A stretch of 64,000 nucleotides of DNA from Aliirhizobium wenxiniae (GTDB lineage: Bacteria > Pseudomonadota > Alphaproteobacteria > Rhizobiales > Rhizobiaceae), in assembly GCF_014201355.1 (NCBI RefSeq), contig NZ_JACHEG010000006.1:265569-329568 (forward strand). The letters are read 5' to 3'. Positions 34,008 through 43,549 of this stretch are shown here, piece by piece. The first letter of the stretch is position 1. Each line of letters starts with the position of its first letter. Under the pieces are notes generated by a model. That model worked only from the letters and a program-made list of their open reading frames with translations, ran no database searches and was not told the DNA's origin. Both the position numbers and the translations under genes were made by a program.

Positions 34008-34991
34008 TCATGTATGAGGCAACGATGGGATTACGCCGGCGATCGGCAAGATCAAACTTTGGCTTAAAAATCCGGCCTTCGCAGCATGCTTGACTGCAGC
34101 AAACCACCTGACCGGCTGAGATCTATTTGTGAGCCGGAACAGGACGTCCAATCCGACCCGACGCGCCAACGCCAGCCCACTGAGATGGCGACCGCTACGG
34201 ATCGTACCTGACAAGATGCGAATGCGAGGAACACTGACACCGTTGATCCTCGCACCACGCGCGTCCTTTATCCATTCCATCGTAGCGTCCATCTCGTCCA
34301 TGGCACTGTGTCTTTGAGTGTCACGCATGAACTGGTGAAGATTGCCGCCTACGGGTCTAGTGTGGCACACCGTGATCGCGTCAATGATTGCGACGCCACG
34401 GTACGCCTCCCTTTCTATCTCGCGAACCATCTGAGGCCAAAGGAAATCAAGCCCAAAGCCGCTGGCGGTTTTCTCAATGAAGGGAAGCGAACGAACGAGT
34501 GTTTCGCGGCTAATGAAAGGTACCATCACTTCTACGAAGTTTGTGTACCGGACATCAAAACTTGGATGTCGCAGCGTGATGAGATGCGAGTAGTAGGAGT
34601 GCTCATCCAGTGAAGGCTGATAGACATGGTAGTTATTCTCAAAACCAAGCGCGAAGAGTCTATCGACATCGGCGGCCATCGCATCAATGTCATCATCTGG
34701 AAGCCAGAAGTAGTCATAACGGTCGGTCACTTCGGGAAACTGTTGGAAGAAGTGAAATAGGCCATCCCACTTGCCGCCTTTGCAACGATGGACGTAGTCA
34801 GCTTCTGGAAATTCGACCGCGGAGTCTGATCCATAATAACTGACCCCAACGTCGAAATGGCGCCGACCCGTGACCCAATTCCGATGTAGACTTCTGTCTC
34901 CACAGCGAATCACAGCCAATCCCCGTGGCGACTTTTCATTGATCGTTGAGCCGAGCATTAAGCCGCCGGCAGGCATTGAGTGACTTTCCAT
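34008..34991 (-). CDS. DUF707-like putative glycan-related protein
   Basis: The 327-residue protein lacks a signal peptide and contains a glycosyltransferase-like acidic motif in DYFWLPDDDIDAMAADV, plus KWDGLFHFFQQFPEV, FVEVMVPFISRETL and FGLDFLWPQMVRE. The layout resembles DUF707 proteins, regarded as nucleotide-sugar-dependent transferases. Coupling with glf suggests it may use or add galactofuranose; that is inference. The upstream ATG at 34991 is followed by an in-frame ATG after four codons. Confidence 0.65.
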   Translation of the reverse strand: MESHSMPAGGLMLGSTINEKSPRGLAVIRCGDRSLHRNWVTGRRHFDVGVSYYGSDSAVEFPEADYVHRCKGGKWDGLFHFFQQFPEVTDRYDYFWLPDDDIDAMAADVDRLFALGFENNYHVYQPSLDEHSYYSHLITLRHPSFDVRYTNFVEVMVPFISRETLVRSLPFIEKTASGFGLDFLWPQMVREIEREAYRGVAIIDAITVCHTRPVGGNLHQFMRDTQRHSAMDEMDATMEWIKDARGARINGVSVPRIRILSGTIRSGRHLSGLALARRVGLDVLFRLTNRSQPVRWFAAVKHAAKAGFLSQSLILPIAGVIPSLPHT

Positions 34992-36105
34992 AAAACACCA
35001 AAATCTAACATGGACGCGGTTGAGCCGCTCTCTAAACGTTGAACTGGAGGTGAATGTTGGTTCGTCGAGCGGGCAATTTGATCGCCCACAAAGACGAGGT
35101 TGGCTAATAGAATTAACTATTCAGTAAAACCATGGGAAAACCTGTCCGTTAAATCTCGTCCAATAATTCAGCTGTTCACTGAAAGAGAGATTAAGTTGCC
35201 CAGCGGATCGGCGGCTGGGATAGCCACCCACGTGATGTGGGATCCAGGTTCAACGAAAGAATACATTACGTGCACTTCGCTGCAAGTATTAAATTAATAT
35301 TTATTGGAACCGCCGAACACGTTGGACAAGCCGATCAATCGAGATTGATCGAGCAATAATACTTCATAAACGACAACCATCCCGGAAGAGTAGATAGTGT
35401 CATTGAGGCACGCTAGTCAAAAACGACCTGAGACTTCAGTACAATCTCTTCCCGTGGCTGACTGACTCATGGCTTGAGATCCTCGTCCAGCGACTCGGTT
35501 ATGAGCATTATCGATTTCCCGGTGAACATCGTAGTCAGCTTCTCACGCTCCATCGTGAGCAGACTAGCCATCGTTCGGATTTCGGCGATGGTCTTCTAGT
35601 CTTGATGAGGTTCGAACCTGTGGCCGGCTAACCGATTAGTCCCGGATTATCCAACATGAACCTTTAGTTTGAGAGTGATAGCAAGACCCGTCAATTCGGA
35701 TCGGCTATGGCGGACCTAGCGTTGGTGAAGCCAAATGCAATCGCAGTGGTGGAGTTCGCCCCGCCATAAGAATCGTGCCCGCTTTTGAAGACCAGCCGCC
35801 TCTGCGCCTGCTTACGATTGAGTAAGACACCGATGGATCAATGACGTAAATCGGTGAGCACAGCGCGAACGCAAATTCTTACTGGATATCGGATCCCGAG
35901 CGGACAATTCTGCCCTCACGCTGCCACGGCTACCGTCTTGCCAAAACCGGTGTGCGGGCAGGGCTTTAAGCCGCGACTGAGCCTTAGGAAGCGATAGCTG
36001 GTGGATCGGGTGTTTAAATTCGCGGTCTGGCGCCCCATTTAGAGACGGATGGTGCCCGCCTCTTCTAGCGGCCGGGCACAGTCAATTTTCTCTGGAGATC
36101 AAAAA
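34992..36105. other. 1.1-kb stretch without a supported gene
   Basis: No family could be seen in either strand. It holds one tRNA-like piece near 35.6 kb and a hairpin (GTGCCCG 36052-36058 with CGGGCAC 36073-36079) in the presumed leader of the next small gene. Several short broken frames suggest old, decayed DNA. Confidence 0.5.
35601..35625 (-). repeat. degenerate tRNA-like T-arm, copy 3
   Basis: Minus strand CAGGTTCGAACCTC followed by ATCAAGAC. Same family as the other copies; no cloverleaf. Confidence 0.5.
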
Positions 36106-36258
36106 ATGACTAACGAAAAAGGTGCCAGCGCGCCTTTAAGCGCTGTTTCAGTCGCCAAGAAATATCGGATTACGCTGGAAGACGCGAAGGTGATCGTGGC
36201 CGAGCATGGGGATGATGCCAAGGCCATTCATAAAGCCGCTCGTCGGATAGCTGCATAA
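36106..36258 (+). CDS. conserved small protein, 50 residues
   Basis: CTGGAG precedes ATG 36106. The product (VAKKYRITLEDAKVIVAEHGDDAKAIHKAARRI) looks like a short UBA-like or DUF3606-like helical domain as found in many rhizobial mini-proteins. No function is known. Confidence 0.6.
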   Translation: MTNEKGASAPLSAVSVAKKYRITLEDAKVIVAEHGDDAKAIHKAARRIAA

Positions 36259-36760
36259 CGGTCGGCGTTATTGCGCACAATTCTCACGCATTGTTTCGTC
36301 TGATTTTGCCCCACCGCTTGGCCCGCTGCTGAGTCGGAATGACTTAGACAGCACCCTGGCAGACAACCTCGAAGCTCGTGAAAAAGTTTAGGCGCGGTCA
36401 TAGGTAAAGGGCGTCAAGAGCGTCGGCACGAAATTGCTGGCCCGCGACTTTACCAACATCTCGGTCCACTCGCTGGTGCCGCGAAGCCTCAAGTTTGTAT
36501 CGATGCTGTCGACGGCCGCTTCTTCAATGTGCTTGATGTGGGAGCTGAAGGCCGCTTCACCAGCATCATGATACATGTCCCGTATGACCCCTGCACAGGA
36601 TTTCCTGGATCGCCATCTGTCAGGCGGTATCGATTGCCTGGGGTTCGTTCATGTCCTGTGCCATCAGAGGCTCCTAAGGAGTGAGTAGTTCGAGCGCGAC
36701 TTTATATCACGCCCTGATCTATTCCGTGGCCCCATCCATTCAAAGGCGAGCGCCTGGATG

Positions 36761-37140
36761 TTAAACCTGCCGGGCCTTGCGGGCAGCATAGCGTCTGTCG
36801 CGCTCAGCCTTGCGGGCTGCCTCGTCTTCCACGACACGCGAGATCCGGCATTTTCGGCCGACCGCCGTGCCTCAACCTCCGCCGTGGCGGCGGCCTCGGT
36901 GGCTGCCTGCTCTTGAACCGCAAGGGTTTCTATCCGGAGCCGCTCCTCGTGCTTCAGTCGTTCCCGTTCCGCACGGCGGGCTTCGCGAGCTTCAACAAGC
37001 GAGATGCGCTCGGCCTGTCTGGCGGATCGTGACGGCTCTGCCGCCGTCTTTGCTGCGCGGTAGGCCGTGAGAAGAGCAGCTTTGGCGTCTGCAGCAGCCG
37101 AGCGTCGATCGGTGAGTTCGTTGTTTCTGGCGTGTCTCAA
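36761..37140 (-). pseudogene. DUF6481-like charged helical protein with a frameshift
   Basis: The first 100 or so residues (RRSAAADAKAALLTAYRAA, EAREARRAERERLKHEERL) match the DUF6481-like charged helix family. Near 36.85 kb the frame is lost: a different frame supplies the expected C-terminus VEDEAARKAERDRRYAARKARQV ending at 36761. Either a genuine frameshift mutation or a sequencing error; the uninterrupted frame ends at 36664 with an unrelated tail. Confidence 0.65.
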
Positions 37141-37170
37141 ATCTTTATCCTGATTTAGCGTTTGGGAGGA

Positions 37171-37395
37171 TCAGCTGGACTTCGATCGCTTAGCGAGCAG
37201 CGCGGATGTTGCAGACGCTCTGTCGGCGCGTTCCCTGGCGAGGCGCGCTTCGCGCAGCCTGATAGTCTTGGCGTCGCGCGCCTGAGCCATCGATGCGAGC
37301 TCTTCCGCCGCATTGTTCTTGGCGAAGAACTCCGTCTGAAGATTGCCAAAGGCAGTCTCAGCCTGTTGTCGAGATTTACTGTATGTCGCTGTCAT
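37171..37395 (-). CDS. small charged helical protein, 74 residues
   Basis: GAGGAAAA precedes ATG 37395. The protein (SKSRQQAETAFGNLQTEFFAK, then REARLARERADRASATSALLA) is a charged helix resembling the DUF6481-like neighbour. It stands between that gene and a cold-shock gene, an arrangement often seen in rhizobia. Confidence 0.65.
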   Translation of the reverse strand: MTATYSKSRQQAETAFGNLQTEFFAKNNAAEELASMAQARDAKTIRLREARLARERADRASATSALLAKRSKSS

Positions 37396-37514
37396 TTTTC
37401 CTCTATGTGGCAATGAGCCGAAATGAAAAAGGCCAGGCGGACTGCCTGGCCTCAGACTGATACGTGCTTCCGGCGATGCCAGTACATCCGTGGTCAAAGG
37501 GAAGCAGATATCAG

Positions 37515-37724
37515 TTAAGCAGACTGCAGATTGCAGGCTGACATCTTGCCGGATTTCATATCGCGCTCAAGTTCGAAGCCGATTTTCTGGCCTTCAACCA
37601 GTTCGCGCATCCCCGCCCGCTCAACGGCGGAAATGTGGACGAAAGCGTCAGCGCCTCCGTTGTCGGGCTGGATAAAGCCGAAGCCCTTGATGGAATTGAA
37701 CCATTTTACTGTGCCGGTAGTCAT
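37515..37724 (-). CDS. cold-shock domain protein
   Basis: A 69-residue protein with the RNP motifs KGFGFIQP and DAFVHIS and the start TTGTVKWFNSIKGFGF. Cold-shock proteins melt RNA secondary structure. ATG 37724 gives the family length. Confidence 0.95.
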   Translation of the reverse strand: MTTGTVKWFNSIKGFGFIQPDNGGADAFVHISAVERAGMRELVEGQKIGFELERDMKSGKMSACNLQSA

Positions 37725-38109
37725 GATGAACCCTTTCGAAGCATAAAGTGTGGGACCGCATGACAAAGGTCACCCGGACAGAAACCGAATATTTTTGAAA
37801 GAGAAGTTCGCTTAAAACGCGGTGCTAATCACGCCGTAGACAAGCTCGGCAAGCAAAAGATCGATATGCGGGATATAGGGCGCGAACAGAGCGACGTCAA
37901 AGCTTTTGTTTTTCCACGAAACGAAATACCACTTTCGGTTGATTTTGCTCTCGACGTGGGTGGGCGTACCTCGAACTCTGCTAGCGCACCCTTCGCGCAT
38001 ACCGCTTCAAAGCGCCGTCTTCTCCTTCAAGGATATGAGGTCGGTATGAAACGCCTATGGCGAAGACACATCAGTCAACGGGCGGGAGGCATTGAAGGGC
38101 AGCCTCGTG

Positions 38110-38490
38110 CTACTCGTTCATTGCATTACGTATCGACGTGACGACAAGGTCGAAATCGTAGGGTTTGGCAAGAAACGGCACGCCGGACGGCAACTCGTTT
38201 GGCGCAGGTATCACTCTGCCAGATGTGACAATAATCTTGATCGGCGGCCATCGATCGCGAACAAACGCGGCAAGTTTCAGACCATCCATCGTGCCGTGCA
38301 TGTCGATATCAGTGAAGATCATCCGGATTTCGGCATGCCGTTCAATAATGGCGATTGCGGCTTCGGCACCATCGGCTTCGTACACCTGGAAGCCAGCTAT
38401 TCCCAACTCGTCAACGATGGCAAGACGGATAAGGGCCTCATCCTCGACGACGAGCACTGTGACGGGATCGGAATGCACGAGCCATCTCAT
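38110..38490 (-). CDS. receiver-only response regulator
   Basis: The 126-residue protein is one CheY-like receiver: VLVVEDEALIRL, phosphoacceptor region IFTDIDM (Asp61), VRDRWPPIKIIVTSG and AKPYDFD with the conserved lysine. It has no output domain. Such proteins in rhizobia work with HWE-type kinases. A decayed relative is found at 63.3 kb. Confidence 0.9.
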   Translation of the reverse strand: MRWLVHSDPVTVLVVEDEALIRLAIVDELGIAGFQVYEADGAEAAIAIIERHAEIRMIFTDIDMHGTMDGLKLAAFVRDRWPPIKIIVTSGRVIPAPNELPSGVPFLAKPYDFDLVVTSIRNAMNE

Positions 38491-38778
38491 TTCGGTTAGA
38501 GCGAATTAGCGTTCCTGAAGCCTTCAAAACATATTGTCTGATGTTCTACCGAATAGAGTGCGGACGAGTTCGTTCCAAAGGAGGAAGGAGAATTTCTCCG
38601 CACGGAACTCGTCCTGATCATGATTGCCCTATGTTGATGGAGTGAAGACCATCGCAATCGCCCGGATGAACCAATCAGTCGGTGGTGGTCGGGAGCCAGG
38701 CGTCCCACTCACCGCTTATCGATTGAGTGGTGAAAAAGAAAGGCCGGACGTCATGCGCGCCTTTAGCAGGCGCGTGGA

Positions 38779-38976
38779 TTAAAAACGTGGTCCAAGATTT
38801 CTTGATATCGGCGTATCGCGCGGGGCGAGAGATTTCGCATAAGCCGCGGCCTCACCGGAATATGGAAAATCCTCGCCGACCTGCTCCGATCCGTCATAGA
38901 CCTTGAATGTCGGCCCGTCGGTTTCGACGACCTTGTAGCCATTCACGTATTCGAATTTCGGTGTTTTCCAGCCCAT
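38779..38976 (-). CDS. conserved small protein, 65 residues
   Basis: CAAAGGATC precedes ATG 38976. The sequence GWKTPKFEYVNGYKVVETDG and a C-terminal FPYSGEAAAYAKSLA look like a rhizobial conserved mini-protein. Function unknown. Confidence 0.55.
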   Translation of the reverse strand: MGWKTPKFEYVNGYKVVETDGPTFKVYDGSEQVGEDFPYSGEAAAYAKSLAPRDTPISRNLGPRF

Positions 38977-39365
38977 TACCGATCCTTTGTGCACGGCTTG
39001 TCGCCCGATGTCCCCGAGCACTTAACATGAATTTGAGGCAGAGCGGACTCGCTACTCTACTGCGATGTTCCGACTTTTGCTCGTCATCGCAGCGATCGAA
39101 CGTCGTCGTTTTACCTGTAAAGCTTGCTGGCGCCTGGTATGTCTCAAGTCAGCTAGGCGGACGACGGCGAGGAGGAGTTTGTCTTCGGTTTGCGAAATGG
39201 ACCGTGCCTAACGAGTCTTTCTCGCAACAGCTGAGCGAGAACTGCGAGGTGACACGGATTTTGTTAGGTGACTGCGTTAGAGATGCGGTACCTCTACAGC
39301 TGCAGAGCGATTTGCTCGAGCGCGATTGAGAAGTCCGCGTTCTTACATCTTATGGCGGGACCTTT
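38977..39365. other. stretch without a supported gene
   Basis: A long plus-strand frame (38907-39329) exists but has no family pattern and partly lies over a better minus-strand gene. Confidence 0.45.
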
Positions 39366-39602
39366 ATGAACGCGGATATGATAGCCGCCTGGGCGGTTGA
39401 GAATGGCTTCCTCAGGGTCGGCCTGAGCAATTACCGTCGCCATGATGATGCGGGCGTGATCACAATCGAGATAAAGAGACTGTCATATCTCCTCATCGAC
39501 GAAAGACAGGGATCACGACCGCGCCTGCTATCACGGTTGTTCAAAGATGTATCTCTTCCCCGCGCCGGCGAAAGTCTCCAGGTTCTTCCTCTAAATCAAT
39601 AG
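39366..39602 (+). CDS. small conserved protein, paralogue of the one at 61.5-61.7 kb
   Basis: The 78-residue product starts MNADMIAAWAVENGF and contains VITIEIKRLSYLLIDERQG and PRLLSRLFKDV. A second copy in this window shares most of these residues and even the GGGACCTTT-like leader before the ATG. The family is not known to me. Confidence 0.65.
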   Translation: MNADMIAAWAVENGFLRVGLSNYRRHDDAGVITIEIKRLSYLLIDERQGSRPRLLSRLFKDVSLPRAGESLQVLPLNQ

Positions 39603-39761
39603 CCAAGCATTGCGCCAACCCAGGCGGGAAGTGAAATGTACTTAGGCCAACGCGTTACCGAGGCGCGCGGTCTTGGTGGTCTCGTCGTCTCGACGATGCC
39701 AAAATCGTAAATTTCTTCCGTACGAAACAACGGCGGACCTCTTGCTACCTTAAAGTTCGAG

Positions 39762-39947
39762 TTACGACATGAACTTCCGCAACATTTCTTCCTCGGTCTC
39801 CGATCCGCTAAACTCCGTGAGTAAACGCCTCGCGACGCGCATGCCTTCTGCGCTTGTCAAGGCTAAACCGCGCAGCGTGCAAATTCTGACTTGCACACTA
39901 TAGATCCGATGCAGTTGTTCGGCAGTATATGTCTTTCCCGTCTTCAT
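39762..39947 (-). CDS. possible small protein, 61 residues
   Basis: The frame starts MKTGKTYTAEQLHRIYSVQV and ends SETEEEMLRKFMS; composition is protein-like and helical. No purine-rich ribosome-binding site stands before the ATG, which lowers confidence. Confidence 0.4.
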   Translation of the reverse strand: MKTGKTYTAEQLHRIYSVQVRICTLRGLALTSAEGMRVARRLLTEFSGSETEEEMLRKFMS

Positions 39948-40078
39948 AAGGGAGATATAGGGCAGACCTTCCTAAGATTTAGCCGTGCAAGCGAGCTGTC
40001 TGCCATAATCCTTTGTCCTTGTGAGCAGGGGAACAGCTCGATATGACGGTGAAGTCGTATTCATTCAACGAGGGCATT

Positions 40079-40282
40079 ATGGCAACCGGTACAGTTAAAT
40101 TCTTCGCGCAAGACAAGGGCTTCGGCTTCATCACCCCGGACAACGGTGGCCCGGACGTATTCGTCCATATTTCCGCCATTGGCGTTGGTGGATCTTTGTC
40201 TGAGGGCCAGAAGGTAAGTTTCGACGTCGGACAGGATCGTAAAACCGGCAAGTCAAAGGCCGAAAACGTGACGATCCTTTGA
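40079..40282 (+). CDS. cold-shock domain protein
   Basis: The 67-residue protein carries ATGTVKFFAQDKGFGFITP and DVFVHISAI. ATG 40079 is chosen by family length over an upstream ATG at 40043. GC-rich hairpin sequence at about 40293-40312 follows the stop. Confidence 0.95.
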   Translation: MATGTVKFFAQDKGFGFITPDNGGPDVFVHISAIGVGGSLSEGQKVSFDVGQDRKTGKSKAENVTIL

Positions 40283-40559
40283 TTGACTCTCGGGCCCCGT
40301 CGGATAGGCGGGGTGCGACTCCTCAAGCCATTTATGGGATTGGGACAACCGAACTAGTTTCATCAGCAACATATGCAGAGCCTTGGCGGCTGCTAGGGCG
40401 GTGCAGTGCGCCTAGCCGCAAAGTTGTTTAGCCGCCTAGGTCTTTATTCACTTACCAGGCGAAGTGAATTTACCTCGCGATTGGGCGACCTCGAAAGAAA
40501 TCAATATACCTCACCATTTAGATAACGCATGAGTGACCAGCGCTTGCGACCGGATCCGC

Positions 40560-40763
40560 TCATCTGCCAACCGCCCAAGCAGTGCCCTCGACAAAACCAT
40601 TCGTTGGTTCCAGCAACAGCCTCGCCTTCGTGATGCGCACGTTCTGCAGATACTCGGTCAGCTTCAGCCGTGTCGCGCGGTGAAAGCGGCGCTGGATGGT
40701 CCGTTCCCAAAGATGCACGCTCTCTGCCAGTTCGCGCGGCGCATGGGCGACAAAGCGAGACGT
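40560..40763 (-). pseudogene. truncated AraC-family DNA-binding domain
   Basis: The minus strand gives APRELAESVHLWERTIQRRF, LTEYLQNVRITKARLLLEP and VEGTAWAVGR before a stop. These are the two helix-turn-helix units of AraC/GlxA regulators, cut just before the final helix. No intact sensory domain is upstream. Confidence 0.75.
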
Positions 40764-41191
40764 TTGCTTGCCAGCACATCGTCGAAGATCTTGTTCGACA
40801 TGAGAGGATGGGCTTTTTTGTGTGCGGGATCCTAGTCCCTACCCGGACGCCTGGTGCGCAGAATGCGAGGAACGGGTCGAACTCACAGTCGAAAATGGGT
40901 AGACGACGTAATAGAGCAATCAGATGCGAGAGTAATGTGCGCCGAGTGCTATCTCGCTGCAAGTGCCGTGCCCGTATTCAGGTGCCGGCAATTAGCGTGC
41001 CGCAGCGTTACCGACACGATTGCCGGCGTCCTGGGTCGCGTTCACTGTGTTGGCCACGTCCTGCCCCTACTCCTCGGACTGAGTTGCCCCACGATGGGAG
41101 CGGCTTCTGCGGTGGTAATTACTCTTGTCATATCTCTCCCCTCTTCAGTTGCTACACTGCAAAGATAGTGACGCAAACGAGAAGACCATGG
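40764..41191. other. stretch without a supported gene
   Basis: Open frames on the plus strand have no family pattern. Part may be decayed 5' sequence of the AraC remnant. Confidence 0.45.
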
Positions 41192-41434
41192 CTACAGCGT
41201 CAATTCCGCACCAGCCCCCTCAGCAGCCACAGATGTCAACTGCCGCGACATGATATAAGCGACAATGTCACCATCACATGCCTCAACCAGGCTTTCTACG
41301 CTGTATCCCGCCGCGTCGGCTTCCGCCCTAAGCACACCCGCAAGTATCGCGAAATCGTGCTCCTCCCCAGCTGGCAAAGCGGCGAACCGACGCTCTTCAA
41401 GGCGATCTTCAATCCAGTCGTCGATTATCATCAT
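41192..41434 (-). CDS. small acidic protein, 80 residues
   Basis: GGGAG stands nine bases before ATG 41434. The product (MMIIDDWIEDRLEERRFAALP, then GYSVESLVEACDGDIVAYIM) is acidic and helical, similar in style to DUF768-like rhizobial proteins. Function unknown. Confidence 0.55.
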   Translation of the reverse strand: MMIIDDWIEDRLEERRFAALPAGEEHDFAILAGVLRAEADAAGYSVESLVEACDGDIVAYIMSRQLTSVAAEGAGAELTL

Positions 41435-41587
41435 CACGCAAACTCCCATCAGTGACCGCCATAATCAGCAACGGCGCGTTTCGTTCCCCGGCAAAACAAA
41501 AAGGCCGGCACGAGTTTACGCACCGACCTTCGTCTCGAACGGAGCCCGGCGCCATGACATCCGTGGTCGCCGGGGAGAGCCCGATAA

Positions 41588-42064
41588 TTACTTCTTCATC
41601 TTGTCGTAATCGAACTTCGGAGCCTTCGAAAGGTCATCCTTGTTGGTGTCGACGTAAGCCTTCCAGGTGCCGTTGTCGTCAGCAAGCGCTATTGAGGCCG
41701 GATCGATCACGACGTAACTTGCGCCCATGCCAAGGAAGCCACCGACGCTCGCAATGACGCCGATGACAGACTTTCCATCACCGATAACGACGTCGGAAAT
41801 CTCGCCAACTTCTTCATTCTCCTTGTTGTAGATGTTCAGGCCGACGAGCTTGGAGGTAACAAGGTCGTTGCCCTTGATCTCAACCGTCTTGAGCGGCGCC
41901 GTTGCTGCCGTGCCCATGGTGATGCCTGGACCGACGATCGTCGCGTCGGCGCCGGAAGCAGCCGTTGCTGCGGGCGCGGTTGCTGCGGGAGCAGCTGGCT
42001 GCTGAGCAAGAACAGCGGTGCTCATCGTGCCAAGAGCAAGGGCGGCGGCGATAATCGTTTTCAT
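41588..42064 (-). CDS. secreted PRC-barrel domain protein
   Basis: The 158-residue protein has a signal peptide (KTIIAAALALGTMSTAVLAQ), an Ala/Pro linker and a PRC-barrel with NDLVTSKLVGLNIYNKENEEVGEISDVVI and a later GASYVVIDPASIAL. PRC-barrels bind RNA or small ligands; periplasmic ones in rhizobia are stress-associated and of unknown role. Confidence 0.9.
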   Translation of the reverse strand: MKTIIAAALALGTMSTAVLAQQPAAPAATAPAATAASGADATIVGPGITMGTAATAPLKTVEIKGNDLVTSKLVGLNIYNKENEEVGEISDVVIGDGKSVIGVIASVGGFLGMGASYVVIDPASIALADDNGTWKAYVDTNKDDLSKAPKFDYDKMKK

Positions 42065-42167
42065 TAGTATATCCTCGTATGCAATTGATCCCACGAGTTT
42101 TTCGTGGCGGTCAGAAACGACCCGCCCCTGCTTTTGTTCCCTCAGAAAACGAATATTACAACAAAAT

Positions 42168-42192
42168 AAAAACCCCGCCGAAGCGGGGTTTC
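42168..42192 (-). terminator. strong terminator of the CsbD gene
   Basis: ACCCCGC and GCGGGGT pair around CGAA or TTCG and are followed by TTTTTATTTTG on the minus strand. Confidence 0.85.
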
Positions 42193-42196
42193 GCGA

Positions 42197-42400
42197 TTAC
42201 CAGGACTGGCGGCCATACCAGTCGTCAACGTCCTTCTTCGTGCGGTCCTTTTCGTATCCGTAACGCTCCTGGATCTTGCCTTCCAGCTGGTCGCGCTTGC
42301 CGGCGATGACGTCAAGATCGTCGTCAGTGAGCTTGCCCCATTGTTCCTTGATCTTACCCTTCATCTGTTTCCAGTTACCTTCAACACGATTCCAGTCCAT
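42197..42400 (-). CDS. CsbD-family stress protein
   Basis: The 67-residue protein (MDWNRVEGNWKQMKGKIKEQWG, LTDDDLDVIAGKRDQLEGKIQERYG) is a textbook CsbD/YjbJ protein. These abundant small proteins are induced by general stress; biochemical function is unknown. It has its own terminator. Confidence 0.95.
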   Translation of the reverse strand: MDWNRVEGNWKQMKGKIKEQWGKLTDDDLDVIAGKRDQLEGKIQERYGYEKDRTKKDVDDWYGRQSW

Positions 42401-42460
42401 GTCTTTCCTCCCTTTGTTCTACGCTTGGAGAATAAACCGACAAGTGTCACGAATGTTCCG

Positions 42461-42619
42461 CTATGCCCGCCTTCGAACGCAACGGCGCATGAACCTGTCG
42501 ATGCGGCGTTTCTCGCCGTCGAATTTATCAATTATTTGGGCTGCCTGCGGTATGCTTAGCTCATAAGTTTCCTGCAGCTCTTCCAGTGTGTATCGCGGCG
42601 CTGGCTTAGCGAGTTTCAT
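42461..42619 (-). CDS. conserved small protein, 52 residues
   Basis: AAGGAGATC precedes ATG 42619. The product (MKLAKPAPRYTLEELQETYE, then IIDKFDGEKRRIDRFMRR) is helical with an arginine-rich end. Rhizobial mini-proteins of this style are often conserved next to CsbD. Function unknown. Confidence 0.65.
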   Translation of the reverse strand: MKLAKPAPRYTLEELQETYELSIPQAAQIIDKFDGEKRRIDRFMRRCVRRRA

Positions 42620-42751
42620 TGGGATCTCCTTACGCAATCGGAATGCGACAGATCCTCAGATGTTCCTTCACCACACTGGACCACCATTCCCCGCAAGGAA
42701 CGTTCCGCGACCGTGCCCGTTTCTGTGCCGATTGAATGGAGGCTTACCTAA

Positions 42752-43111
42752 ATGTTGAAGAAGTCATCGACGCTCGCCGCAGCAGCCATGGCCTGTCTCA
42801 CGCTGGCCGGATGCGTCAGCGAGAGCGGCTATTCAACCTACGACAGGGGCTACAACCGCTACGACGGACCATCTTACGTCTATCGCGCTGACCGGCCACG
42901 TAGGGATTGGAACCGCCGACATAATGACCGGCGTGACTGGAACCAAGAGGCGCGACGGGATGACCACCGAGGCAGTCGCGAATGGGCAAGAAACGAACGC
43001 CGACGCGAAGATCGGCACGGTACTGCCGACCGGTCGGATCGTCGCGATGTGAGGTCTGACCGGGATGGGAGAACTGGCCGCGACAGCCCGATCTGGGTGC
43101 CAAACAACTAG
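42752..43111 (+). CDS. Arg/Asp-rich lipoprotein
   Basis: The 119-residue protein has a lipoprotein signal with lipobox LAGC (Cys21). The mature part is mostly Arg, Asp, Tyr and His (RRDWNRRHNDRRDWNQ) and lacks a hydrophobic core, so is likely disordered and attached to the membrane. Function unknown. Confidence 0.75.
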   Translation: MLKKSSTLAAAAMACLTLAGCVSESGYSTYDRGYNRYDGPSYVYRADRPRRDWNRRHNDRRDWNQEARRDDHRGSREWARNERRREDRHGTADRSDRRDVRSDRDGRTGRDSPIWVPNN

Positions 43112-43285
43112 CATCTAAACGCGGGAGGCGACACGTTGCCTGCGTGTCGCGCCTATCACTCATCCCGCCTGAACGGACACCGCCGTCTCTCGCCAACAAT
43201 CGACAGGAAAATTAGCAACCTGCCGGCCGGGAACAGAATCATATCTTCAGAGTTCTTGCCGCGCTTAAACGAGAGTGCGCATGAA

Positions 43286-43549
43286 ATGAAGTATGAGAAT
43301 TTCGACACTCGAACCGATGCGCGATGGCTCGCTCCCGTCTGGATCCGTGTCGGGAGTGGCGCCGCCGAGGCCGTGAGAAGCCCTAGCGATGCGCTTGAAA
43401 AGCTAATCTATCGTTGGCCAAGCGAGAAGGGCATGCATTACTCATCGGCCAAGTCCCGCTGTATTGAGGCCCTCAGCCAAAGGCACAAATTTGATGCATC
43501 TCGCGAGGCGTTCATTCGAGCTGCGATAGAGGCAAAGATGCTGGATTGA
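43286..43549 (+). CDS. DUF982 family protein
   Basis: The 87-residue product has the DUF982 pattern WLAPVWIRVG, SPSDALEKLIYRWPSEKG and REAFIRAAIEA. This family is almost confined to rhizobia and is of unknown function. ATG 43286 is chosen since earlier residues do not fit. Confidence 0.8.
   Translation: MKYENFDTRTDARWLAPVWIRVGSGAAEAVRSPSDALEKLIYRWPSEKGMHYSSAKSRCIEALSQRHKFDASREAFIRAAIEAKMLD

Noticed and set aside
36388..36576. 62-codon minus-strand frame
   Set aside because: Protein-like in part but without ribosome-binding site or family; possibly a fragment of an old gene.
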